DNA of 13,412 nt from Myxococcales bacterium UBA5297 (lineage in GTDB: Bacteria > Myxococcota > Myxococcia > Myxococcales > UBA5297), in the NCBI GenBank assembly GCA_002408385.1, contig DHSB01000219.1:69742-83153 (forward strand), given 5' to 3'. Below, piece after piece: positions 7,847-13,412 of this stretch; position 1 is the stretch's first letter, and every line of letters starts with the position of its first letter. The notes below the pieces were generated by a model. It did no database searches. It worked only from the letters and a program-made list of their open reading frames with translations, and had not been told where the DNA came from. The translations under genes were made by a program, and so were the position numbers.

Positions 7847-7910
7847 CTGGTTGCGCGCGGCTGGGAGGGGCGATCGCTCGTGCTGGCCTTCCGCATTCCG
7901 GCTTGATCGC
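7847..7910 (+). repeat. 64-bp repeat unit, copy 1
   Basis: It is identical in 63 of 64 bases to 8430-8493; the only difference is G7880 against A8463. The right half can fold: GCGATC (7870-7875) pairs with GATCGC (7905-7910) and inside it GCTGG pairs with CCGGC (one G-T pair) around a CCTTCCGCATT loop. The single difference falls in an unpaired bulge, so the fold is kept in both copies. Its left 37 bases form the core of the long inverted repeat with 8040-8076. Confidence 0.75.
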
Positions 7911-8039
7911 ACTGACAACACGCGCGAACGCAGCTTGTGCTCGTCTCGATCTCATCAGCGCGCCCGAGGGCAGCGGGCTTCTACAAGACCGCACGTAGTG
8001 AGCGAACCACGATCGATTCGGAGGAGACGCGTCGCGTTC

Positions 8040-8076
8040 AGCACGCACGATCGCCCCTCCCAGGCGCGCGCAACCA
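8040..8076 (-). repeat. Repeat unit, inverted copy
   Basis: The reverse complement matches 7848-7884 in 34 of 37 bases. It lacks the hairpin-forming right half that is present in the two direct copies; beyond the core its similarity to copy 1 continues on the other side, outward to about 8137. Confidence 0.65.
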
Positions 8077-8201
8077 ACTACGCGGCAAGCACGGTCGTCG
8101 TGCGCGCCGTTTAGGAGGGGGGGGCAGGCCAACGGTGCAGGGGCCGCCTCCCCTTCCCCGTCTCTCGCTTGTCGTTTCTGGCTCGGGGCCGAGCGGGGAC
8201 T

Positions 8202-8377
8202 CCAGAACTCCTGAGCCACCTCACCTTGGTGATGAAACATCCGATGCCCTAGTCGGCGGCACGGTTGCTCGAACACCGGGCGAAATGCCTCGGCAGCGGA
8301 CGGAAATCCGCCCACCACGTTTCATCGATTGTTGCGCCCTGCCCCAGCCCGGACGCTGGGTAGGTCAGGAGTTCTGG
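8202..8377. ncRNA. Nested inverted-repeat structure: candidate structured RNA or MITE-like remnant
   Basis: A 13-bp perfect inverted repeat, CCAGAACTCCTGA (8202-8214) and TCAGGAGTTCTGG (8365-8377), encloses an 8-bp perfect one, GATGAAAC (8231-8238) and GTTTCATC (8319-8326). Inside that is a hairpin GCGGA (8296-8300) with TCCGC (8307-8311). Between the inner and outer stems on the right side lies CCCAGC (8343-8348) with GCTGGG (8355-8360), a 6-bp stem with a 6-base loop. Together these form a multi-branched fold of about 176 bases. No known RNA family is recognised, the strand is not determined, and there is no clear promoter or T-rich terminator. A mobile element with 13-bp terminal inverted repeats would give the same outer pairing; flanks show no obvious target duplication. 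Confidence 0.4.
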
Positions 8378-8429
8378 CCTCGTACCGGCAGGCAGATATC
8401 GATCCCGCGCGAGCTCCGAGGCGCTGCCG

Positions 8430-8493
8430 CTGGTTGCGCGCGGCTGGGAGGGGCGATCGCTCATGCTGGCCTTCCGCATTCCGGCTTGATCGC
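8430..8493 (+). repeat. 64-bp repeat unit, copy 2
   Basis: It is identical to 7847-7910 except at A8463, in the same orientation and 583 bp further on. The hairpin GCGATC...GATCGC of the right half is preserved. The flanks on both sides differ from those of copy 1, so the 64 bases are the unit that is shared. Confidence 0.75.
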
Positions 8494-8631
8494 CCGCGGA
8501 AAGCCGGGAGACGGCGCGGGCACCACAGCGCTTGCGAGCTGTGCGAAGTGAGCGACCACGCCGGTGCGCGTCGGGAGCTACGCTCAGGGTGAGCTGGGGC
8601 GGTGACCGGTCATCACGCGATCGACACCTCT

Positions 8632-11109
8632 TCACTCGAGCGTGATCAGCGCGCGCGCCTCGCGCCGAATCTCGTCCCAAGAGAAGAGCATCTTCGCGAG
8701 CTGTCCGCGGGCCCAGAGCCGGTGCTGATCGGCGTAGTGGGGCGAGCCCGGCCAGCCCGAGGCCCCGGTGCTGAGCACCCAGCGGGCGTCGTCGAGGTCG
8801 GCGAGGTCGACGATGAGCCGCACGACCGGTCCGCCCATCGGACGGAAAGGCGCGCTCGGGTTGCCCAGGTCGAACTGCGACTTCCACACCGAGTCGACCG
8901 CTCCGCTCGCGGGCTCCTGCGGCAGGTTGACCAGGCCCGCCAGCCTTTCGACCGAGCCGAGCGGATGCGCGATCTGCCGCACGTGCACCCTCCCCCACCT
9001 CCAGGCCTGGGGCGAAGGCCCCTGCTCGTTCACGAGCTGGGCGACCGCCTTGCGGAAGGCCTCGCGCGCCAGGTCGGCCCGGCGCTCGACTCGGCTGGTG
9101 CGCCGGTCGTCCCACACCGGCTGCTCGGGGTCCTCGAGCCAGTCGTCGAGCCGGGCGACGAGGAACGGGTCCGAGAGCACGAACTCGAGGCCGCGATCGT
9201 CGAGCTCGTCCTCGAGCGCGGCGACCGCGAGGTTGCGCCAGGTGACGAAGTAGACCGCCGCGCCCGCCGAGCTCTCGGCGCACTCGCCGGCCCACCGCGA
9301 GAGGATGGCCCGGGCCTTGGCCTCGATGGGGTCGGCCTCGAGCGCCGCGAGATCGGCCGCGAGGAGGCTCGCCCCGCGCCCGCCGTGCAGCGAGAGCGTG
9401 TCGGTCTGGATGCGCGCGAAGCTCTCGGCGTCGTGGGCCCCGCTCTGCTCGAGGAGTTGGCGGATGCGCTGGTAGCGAAAGCGCGGCCCCGCGTCGGCGC
9501 CGAGCAGCACCCGGGCGCGCCGCGGATCGCGCAGGCTGTTGTTCGCGTGCGCGAGCAGCCCGTCCGCGCCTTCCTGGGCAAAGGGCATCCCGCCGGCCGG
9601 GACCATCCCGTCCCAGTCGTACTCGGCGAGCCATCCGGGCGCGGGGAAGGTGCCGAGGTGACGGCGCCGCGGCACCTGCCCGTTGACGAAGAGCGCGACC
9701 GAACCCTCGGTGTCGGCCGCGGTCCAGGCGTCGATGGGGCCGGGCAGCCCGGCGAGCGCGTCGCGCAGCTCGACGACCGTTCGCGCCCGGTTCGCGCGCG
9801 CGAGGGCCTCGAAGCTCGCGCTCGCGTCGGTGAAGGCCCAGCGCACGGCGACCGCGGGCGCCCCCTCCGGCAGCAGCTTGGGCTGAAAGTCGTTGAGCAG
9901 CGGCCCGTGGCGCGTGCGCCGGATGGCAAAGCGGCGCTCCTCGGGTTTGGCGCCGCGCACCCGGACGACGACCTCGCGGGTCTCGAGCGGATACCAGCCC
10001 TCGGGGCCGAGCACGCGGCAGGAGTCGAGCCTCTCGACGTAGAGGTCGACGACGTCGGCGACCGCCGCGGTCGTGCCCCAGGAGAGGTGGCGGTTGTGCC
10101 CGGCGATGACGTAGGGCAGCCCGGGGGTCGTGTAGCCGATGACGTCGAGCCCGGGGGCCTTCAGGTGCATCTGGTAGAACATCGCCGGCGCCATCAGCAG
10201 CAGGTGCGGATCGTTGGCGGTCATCGGCATGCCCGACCGCGTCCGCCCGCCGCCGACCGCCCAGCTATTGCTCGCCCCGGCGCTGAAGGCAAAGGCCGAC
10301 AGCGTGGTCGCCTCGCGCGCGCCGCCGACCAGGCGCCCTGAGCTCACGCCGCGCGAGGGCAGCACCTCGCGCAGCTCGGGGGCGAAGGCGGGCGGCAGAG
10401 GCCGAGGCTCGGTCTCTGGCCCGAGGCTCGCCGCGCCGAGGCCCGGCTCGTTGGGATAGATGGCCTGGCCGCGGTCGACCCCGCCGTGCAGCGCGAGCAG
10501 CAGGCGCGAGAGCTCGGCCCGCCAGTTCGCGCTGATGGACCAGGCGTTGAGCCGCCCGAGCGCGAAGGTGTCCTCGATGCGCCACGGCTCGGGCTCGACC
10601 CCCAGCAGCCGGTACTCGATGGGCTCGTAGAGATCACAGGCGGCGTTGACCCCGTCGGCATAGCCCTGCAGCAGCGCGCGCATCGGCGCGGCGACCCTCT
10701 CGGCGTCGGCGCGCGCGGCCTCGCCGAGCCCCCAGCCGAGCATCGCGAGGTCGAAGTCGACGGTGGTGTCGCCGAGGAACGGCTGTTCGCCGACCAGCTC
10801 GGAGACCCGGCCCTGGGCGATCCGCCGCATCAGGTCCATCGCGAAGAAGCGGTCGCGTCCATGGACGAAGCCCACGGCCCGCAGCAGGTCGGCCTCGCTG
10901 TGGGCCTCGAGGTGCGGGATCCCCAGCGAGTCGAGGTAGACCTTCACCGGCTGACCGAGCCCCGGCAGGTCGACCGTGGCGCTCTCGTCACGCGGGTAGT
11001 CGGGCGAGAGCCGATAGCTCAGGTACGAGCAGGCCGGGCAGGCCGCGTGGAAGAGCGCGGTGAGGCTGAGGGCGACCAGGGCGCCGCGGCGCAGGGCGGG
11101 TGGGGTCAT
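8632..11109 (-). CDS. Penicillin acylase family Ntn hydrolase, exported (825 aa)
   Basis: This is a full-length penicillin amidase family (peptidase S45) proenzyme; relatives are about 750-850 aa. Residues 1-28 have a basic start and a hydrophobic segment ending in FHAACPAC, a signal peptide or anchor with an imperfect lipobox. The alpha part shows GIPHLEAHSEADLL and GFVHGRDRFFAMDLMRRIAQGRVSELVG (80-107). The autocleavage and nucleophile site is AGASNSWAVGGGRT (277-290): Ser280 would become the N-terminal nucleophile of the beta chain, followed by TANDPHL (297-303). The C-terminus carries STGASGWPGSPHYADQ and LWARGQLAKMLF as in the family. Such enzymes hydrolyse amides of acyl side chains (beta-lactams, acyl-homoserine lactones, cyclic lipopeptides); the substrate here is unknown. 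The ATG at 11109 overlaps the stop of the upstream alpha/beta hydrolase gene by four bases (ATGA), so the two are translationally coupled. Confidence 0.95.
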   Translation of the reverse strand: MTPPALRRGALVALSLTALFHAACPACSYLSYRLSPDYPRDESATVDLPGLGQPVKVYLDSLGIPHLEAHSEADLLRAVGFVHGRDRFFAMDLMRRIAQGRVSELVGEQPFLGDTTVDFDLAMLGWGLGEAARADAERVAAPMRALLQGYADGVNAACDLYEPIEYRLLGVEPEPWRIEDTFALGRLNAWSISANWRAELSRLLLALHGGVDRGQAIYPNEPGLGAASLGPETEPRPLPPAFAPELREVLPSRGVSSGRLVGGAREATTLSAFAFSAGASNSWAVGGGRTRSGMPMTANDPHLLLMAPAMFYQMHLKAPGLDVIGYTTPGLPYVIAGHNRHLSWGTTAAVADVVDLYVERLDSCRVLGPEGWYPLETREVVVRVRGAKPEERRFAIRRTRHGPLLNDFQPKLLPEGAPAVAVRWAFTDASASFEALARANRARTVVELRDALAGLPGPIDAWTAADTEGSVALFVNGQVPRRRHLGTFPAPGWLAEYDWDGMVPAGGMPFAQEGADGLLAHANNSLRDPRRARVLLGADAGPRFRYQRIRQLLEQSGAHDAESFARIQTDTLSLHGGRGASLLAADLAALEADPIEAKARAILSRWAGECAESSAGAAVYFVTWRNLAVAALEDELDDRGLEFVLSDPFLVARLDDWLEDPEQPVWDDRRTSRVERRADLAREAFRKAVAQLVNEQGPSPQAWRWGRVHVRQIAHPLGSVERLAGLVNLPQEPASGAVDSVWKSQFDLGNPSAPFRPMGGPVVRLIVDLADLDDARWVLSTGASGWPGSPHYADQHRLWARGQLAKMLFSWDEIRREARALITLE

Positions 11110-12092
11110 CCGCGCGGCGAGGGGTGGGGCCCCGGCGGCAAGGGGTGCGGCCGCGGCGGCGCGTTGGCGCGCAGGAACTCGCCGGCTTCGCGGAGCAGGC
11201 GCTCGAGCCCACCGAGCAGCAGGTGGCCGCCGTGCTCGGTGGCGACGAGCCTTGCCCCCGGGATGTGTCCGGCGAGGTAGCGGGCGGCCGGCAGCGTCTC
11301 CCACGGGTCGTCGGCGGCGGCCATGATGAGGGTCGGAGTGCGGAGCTGCTCGAGCCGGACGGGCTCGCGCCTCGCCTGGTTTCTGCCGTCGTTGAGCAAG
11401 CCCTGTCGGCGCGCGTCGAGCGGCTGCAGCCCCTCGGCGATTCGGCGCAGGCTCTCGCGTTCAGAGCCGGTCAGCCTCTTGCCAGCCGTGCTTCCGATGA
11501 ACCGCTCGAGACGGCGCGGCAAGAGCCTGGAGGCGAGCCAGAGGTTGAAGCTCGAGGCGAAGACGACGGCCGGGAACAGGCGTGGCCGCGCCCGCTGTCG
11601 CTCAGGCGTCCAGGCGGCCGGCGACAGCAGGAGCAGCGCCGAGCACCGCTCGGGGTAGTGCAAGGCAAACTGCACGGCCGAGAGCGCTCCGGCTGAAGCG
11701 GCGACGACGGCAGCACGCTCGATCTCCAGCAGGTTGAGCAGCACGGCGAAGGCGTCGGCCTGAGCCTTCGGCGAGGCGTCCTGCGGCAGGCTCGAGCGCA
11801 GGTAGCCAAACCGCGACGGGGCGACGACGCGAAAGCCCTCGTCCAGCTCGCGCGCAATGGCCAGGCCCTGGTCCCAGCCGCCCCCGGCGCCGTGGATGGC
11901 GAGCAGCGGCGCACCTTCGCCGAGGTCCGCGTACTCGAGCGCGCCGAAGCTGGTGTAGGCGAGGTGGCTGCCAGTCTGGATGCGTTGGCGGGCCGTCTGC
12001 AGGTCGCGCCGGTAGCGCGAGTAGGTCAGCCCCGCGAGGACCGCGGCGGGCGCGAGCGCCGTCGCGACGATCGAGCGGCGTTTGGTCGGCAT
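11106..12092 (-). CDS. Alpha/beta-fold hydrolase, N-terminally anchored (328 aa)
   Basis: An N-terminal basic stretch plus hydrophobic segment (residues 4-23) suggests a membrane anchor or export signal. The hydrolase core shows the oxyanion-hole region LLAIHGAGGGWDQG (63-76), a nucleophile elbow VVAASAGA (129-136) with Ser133, a likely acid at Asp261 or Asp262 (MAAADDPW), and the catalytic His290 in TEHGGHLLLG (285-294). The elbow reads A-A-S-A-G instead of the usual G-x-S-x-G; small residues at the first position are tolerated in this fold. A proline-rich tail (311-328) follows. It is an esterase, lipase or similar hydrolase of unknown substrate. A strong Shine-Dalgarno GGAGG (12100-12104) lies 7 bases before the ATG. 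The stop overlaps the start of the penicillin acylase gene, so both enzymes probably act in one pathway, perhaps on a substrate with ester and amide bonds. Confidence 0.93.
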   Translation of the reverse strand: MPTKRRSIVATALAPAAVLAGLTYSRYRRDLQTARQRIQTGSHLAYTSFGALEYADLGEGAPLLAIHGAGGGWDQGLAIARELDEGFRVVAPSRFGYLRSSLPQDASPKAQADAFAVLLNLLEIERAAVVAASAGALSAVQFALHYPERCSALLLLSPAAWTPERQRARPRLFPAVVFASSFNLWLASRLLPRRLERFIGSTAGKRLTGSERESLRRIAEGLQPLDARRQGLLNDGRNQARREPVRLEQLRTPTLIMAAADDPWETLPAARYLAGHIPGARLVATEHGGHLLLGGLERLLREAGEFLRANAPPRPHPLPPGPHPSPRG

Positions 12093-12404
12093 CTCTCTTC
12101 CTCCCCCCCCGGTCCATCGCTCTGGCTGGAAGATGGCAACGCCAGACTGGAGCGACGAGGGAGCGCCTGCCGGACTGAACGGATGGGTTCACAGCGTCGC
12201 GGGCCCGAGGGGTTGGCGCCGCGCCTGCCGGGCGACAGAGGCGTCGCGAAATCGGGGTGACCTCGGCCCCGCGCGCCCGTCGGCGCTCACCCCCCGCGCC
12301 GCCTCCCCGAGAAACGAGGGAGGCGGGGTCGACTGCGGCTTCGCGGGCTCGGCCTACGCTCTGGATGACCGGCTATCGCTCGAAGGGTTCTTCGCCACGA
12401 CCTC
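12093..12404. other. Intergenic region with leader hairpin and repeat
   Basis: I see no gene in these 312 bases. The part next to the hydrolase start can form a hairpin in the minus-strand leader: TCGCTC plus TGGC (12117-12126) with GCCA (12141-12144) and GAGCGA (12150-12155), 25-63 bases upstream of the ATG. The distal part holds a copy of the dispersed palindromic repeat (12299-12364). The promoter of the hydrolase/acylase operon must lie here or further upstream, but I cannot point to a -35/-10 pair. Confidence 0.45.
12299..12364. repeat. Dispersed palindromic intergenic repeat, copy B
   Basis: A 9-bp perfect stem, CCGCCTCCC (12299-12307) and GGGAGGCGG (12318-12326), has a 10-base loop and is followed by the shared GCTCGGCCTACGCTC (12347-12361) and TGACCGG. 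The gene-flanking copy at 1082-1158 has the same order of elements (cctcc..cgag.aacgag, then gctcggcctacgctc, then tgaccgg), with the stem placed differently. It lies downstream of the stop of the small charged protein gene. Confidence 0.55.
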
Positions 12405-12569
12405 TCAGCGCTTCTCTCCGCGCGGGAATTCCTCGCGCTCTTCGAGCACGCGCGCGGCCTCCTCTTCTTCGAGGTCCTGCTCGCGCTCGATCTTTTCGTA
12501 GAACTGGCGCTCGCGCTGCAGCGGATCAGGCCGCTCACCGCGTGCTCGGTCGTCGGGGTACTTCGCCAT
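12405..12569 (-). CDS. Small, highly charged helical protein (54 aa)
   Basis: I do not recognise this protein. It opens MAKYPDDRARGERPDPLQRE and is then almost entirely a charged helix (20-48) with runs of Glu alternating with Arg and Lys, including QFYEKIEREQDLEEEEAARV. There is no cysteine, membrane segment or signal peptide. A very good ribosome binding site, AGGAG (12576-12580), lies 6 bases before the ATG, which is the main reason to call it real; third-position G+C is also reasonable. It may be a small coiled-coil or adaptor protein, but no function can be assigned. It lies on the same strand as, but about 300 bp from, the metallophosphoesterase gene upstream, with two hairpins between them, so it probably has its own promoter. 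Confidence 0.6.
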   Translation of the reverse strand: MAKYPDDRARGERPDPLQRERQFYEKIEREQDLEEEEAARVLEEREEFPRGEKR

Positions 12570-12620
12570 GGCGCACTCCTCGGGACGAACCCAAGGTTCA
12601 ACGTAGCGACGAGGCTCGAC

Positions 12621-12653
12621 TGAGTTGGGAGTTTTGAGTTTTGAGTTGGGAGT
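12621..12653. repeat. Short direct repeat, unusually low in G+C
   Basis: TGAGTTGGGAGT occurs exactly twice, at 12621-12632 and 12642-12653, separated by TTTTGAGTT. It is one of the least GC-rich stretches of the window. Similar short TTTTGAGT-type tracts are known as intergenic simple repeats in environmental genomes. It could also be part of the promoter region of the 54-aa gene. Confidence 0.6.
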
Positions 12654-12766
12654 GAAAAGCCAGGCGCAGGCCGCTACGCCCCCGCGGAAAGCCGCGTCGG
12701 TGCTCGGCCAAGCCTGAGCAGGCGACTCTCGACGCCTCTCAACGACGGGCTCGTGCTCGATTTCCG

Positions 12767-12798
12767 GACGGGCGCATTGCCATGCGCCCCGACCAACC
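12767..12798. repeat. Dispersed REP-like palindrome, copy 2
   Basis: The stem GGGCGCAT (12770-12777) and ATGCGCCC (12782-12789) with loop TGCC matches copy 1 at 6306-6337 in 31 of 32 bases, including the trailing ACCAACC. It lies 74 bases or more downstream of the metallophosphoesterase stop on the minus strand. Confidence 0.7.
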
Positions 12799-12825
12799 CT
12801 CGCCTGCCAGCCCGGCATTTGGGCG

Positions 12826-12840
12826 CCGGGCGAAGCCCGG
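12826..12840 (-). terminator. Hairpin downstream of the metallophosphoesterase gene
   Basis: CCGGGC (12826-12831) pairs with GCCCGG (12835-12840) around a 3-base loop, about 30 bases past the stop on the minus strand. There is no T-tract, so an intrinsic terminator is only a possibility; the REP-like palindrome follows within 30 bases. Confidence 0.3.
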
Positions 12841-12871
12841 GCCATCGACCCTTGACTGCCGCCTCGCTCGC

Positions 12872-13412
12872 TCAGGGCGCGACGAGCACCTCGACCGTCC
12901 CGTCGACCTCGACCCGAACCAAAGTGACCTGAGAGCCGTCTTGGCAGGCGGCCGTCTCCATCTGGATGAGCTCGGGCCAGTCGTCGAAGGCCGAGCCCTC
13001 CCAGCGGCGGTGGATATGGCCGGCGAACAGGCCCCAGTACAGCTCCCGGTCCCAGGCATTGAGCAGCGCGGCCTTGTACTGGTCGCGCTCGTTCGCATCG
13101 AAGGTGTAGAGCCAGTCGGGTGAATAGATAGGCGTCTTGATGCCCTGGTGCTGGATGAAAAACACCTTCTGCGTGTCGAGCGGCACCGCGGCCAGCCGCT
13201 CCCGGAGCCAGGGCAGCGTTCCGCCCGGGAAGTTGTGCAGATCGGCCTCCGGCGCCGCGCCGCGCGCGACGACGACCCCGGGCTTGCGCGAGTTCCAATC
13301 GAGGCCGAAGAAGACGTAGCCCCGATAGCGCAGCTCGAAGTTCTGAAACCGCACGTCGAGCTCACGCTCGGGGTTCCAGACCGTCTGGTCGGGGTAGACG
13401 ACCTCGCCGACC
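12872..13412 (-). CDS. Metallophosphoesterase (calcineurin-like), C-terminal part, truncated by the window edge
   Basis: The frame is open from the last bases of the window; a GTG at 13354 is internal, because 19 further codons upstream are in frame and read like protein (VGEVVYPDQTVWNPERELD). Visible are GYVFFGLDWNS (31-41 of the fragment), LPWLRERLA followed by KVFFIQHQGI (about 66-91), which matches the WL...L and H-containing strand of the fold, and GLFAGHIHRRW (127-137), the C-terminal GHxH metal-binding motif. The N-terminal metal ligands (DxH, GDxxD, GNHE) lie outside the window. The family hydrolyses phosphoester bonds using two metal ions; the substrate and cellular location are not determinable from this part. 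The ending VEVDGTVEVLVAP is a typical C-terminal strand. Confidence 0.85.
   Translation of the reverse strand, partial: VGEVVYPDQTVWNPERELDVRFQNFELRYRGYVFFGLDWNSRKPGVVVARGAAPEADLHNFPGGTLPWLRERLAAVPLDTQKVFFIQHQGIKTPIYSPDWLYTFDANERDQYKAALLNAWDRELYWGLFAGHIHRRWEGSAFDDWPELIQMETAACQDGSQVTLVRVEVDGTVEVLVAP

Larger units (their letters stand above)
7784..8137. repeat. About 350-bp element bounded by long imperfect inverted repeats
   Basis: The left arm (about 7784-7884) and the reverse complement of the right arm (about 8040-8137) can be aligned along nearly 100 bases: both begin with a CACCGT..GGCC.GCCCCCC stretch and share AAACG.CGCGC. The best-conserved core is 7848-7884 against 8040-8076, with 34 of 37 bases identical. 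Between the arms are about 155 bases with no gene. The organisation resembles a MITE-like or other non-autonomous palindromic element. I cannot see a clear target-site duplication. Confidence 0.55.
7408..8631. other. Gene-free region, 1.2 kb, rich in repeats and inverted repeats
   Basis: No open frame here has a ribosome binding site, a recognisable motif or a plausible domain on either strand, and the frames that are open give Arg/Ala/Pro/Gly-rich translations typical of non-coding high-GC DNA. The same repeat unit is read in different frames in different copies, which argues further against coding. The stretch contains the leader of the minus-strand 183-aa/PPC operon at its left end and the 3' flank of the penicillin acylase gene at its right end. 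Between them lie hairpins at 7686-7703 and 7718-7746, three copies of a repeat unit (7847-7910, 8040-8076 inverted, 8430-8493) and a nested inverted-repeat structure at 8202-8377. A 10-bp palindrome TGACCGGTCA lies at 8603-8612, just past the acylase stop. Confidence 0.7.
12570..12871. other. Intergenic region with direct repeat, REP-like palindrome and hairpin
   Basis: No gene is seen in these 302 bases. Reading on the minus strand from the metallophosphoesterase stop there is first a CCGGGC-GAA-GCCCGG hairpin (12826-12840), then the REP-like palindrome (12767-12798), then a T/G-rich direct repeat (12621-12653) close to the small gene's leader. The order fits a transcription end followed by a promoter region, but no terminator T-tract or promoter consensus is visible. 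Confidence 0.5.

Noticed and set aside
7784..8493. CRISPR array
   Set aside because: Only two direct copies 583 bp apart plus one inverted partial copy; no regular spacing and no cas genes.
7407..8551. Open frames in the repeat-rich region on both strands
   Set aside because: The same 64-bp repeat is read in different frames in different copies, products are low-complexity, and no ribosome binding site precedes a start.
8602..10341. 579-codon open frame on the plus strand
   Set aside because: Antisense to the penicillin acylase gene, whose motifs are unmistakable; the plus-strand product is Arg/Gly/Val-rich and has no recognisable domain.
10486..11280. 264-codon open frame on the plus strand
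   Set aside because: Antisense to the N-terminal half of the acylase and the end of the hydrolase; shadow.

Overview
This is a 13.4 kb window of very GC-rich DNA, roughly 70% G+C by eye, with strong G/C preference at third codon positions. It carries about twelve protein genes. The gene set (MoxR/DUF58/DUF4350 envelope module, GufA-like ZIP transporter, secreted penicillin-acylase-type Ntn hydrolase, many intergenic palindromes) fits a free-living high-GC Gram-negative such as a myxobacterium-like or other environmental 'deltaproteobacterial' lineage. That placement is an inference; there is no marker gene here. The window looks chromosomal. I see no transposase, integrase, phage gene, CRISPR array, tRNA or rRNA.

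Layout. (1) 1-4818, mostly plus strand: the C-terminal part of a DUF4350 membrane protein, then a MoxR-type AAA+ ATPase and a DUF58 (vWA-like) protein 2 bp apart. This is the widespread MoxR/DUF58/DUF4350 module, but here DUF4350 is separated from MoxR by a divergent pair: a small tail-anchored protein on minus and a membrane-anchored protein of unknown function on plus. (2) 4902-6284: a ZIP-family metal transporter (minus) and an exported DUF2279/YfiM-like protein (plus), divergently transcribed across a 120-bp gap that holds an 8-bp perfect inverted repeat. (3) 6390-7407, minus: an unrecognised 183-aa protein and a PPC/DUF296-domain protein, probably one operon. (4) 7408-8631: about 1.2 kb with no credible gene but dense in repeats and inverted repeats. 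It holds three related copies of one repeat unit (two direct, one inverted) and a nested inverted-repeat structure that could be a structured RNA or a MITE-like remnant. (5) 8632-12092, minus: an alpha/beta hydrolase overlapping by 4 bp a large exported penicillin-acylase-family amidase. (6) 12405-13412, minus: a 54-aa highly charged protein and the C-terminal part of a metallophosphoesterase.

Intergenic regions share two dispersed palindromic repeat families. One has copies at 6306-6337 and 12767-12798, the other at 1082-1158 and 12299-12364. Both lie outside genes and mostly downstream of stop codons, so they may serve as transcription ends or be relics of mobile palindromes.

No complete known defence or biosynthetic system is present. 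The least explained parts are the structured gene-free region at 7.7-8.5 kb, the hydrolase/acylase pair, and the unknown gene beside the PPC protein.
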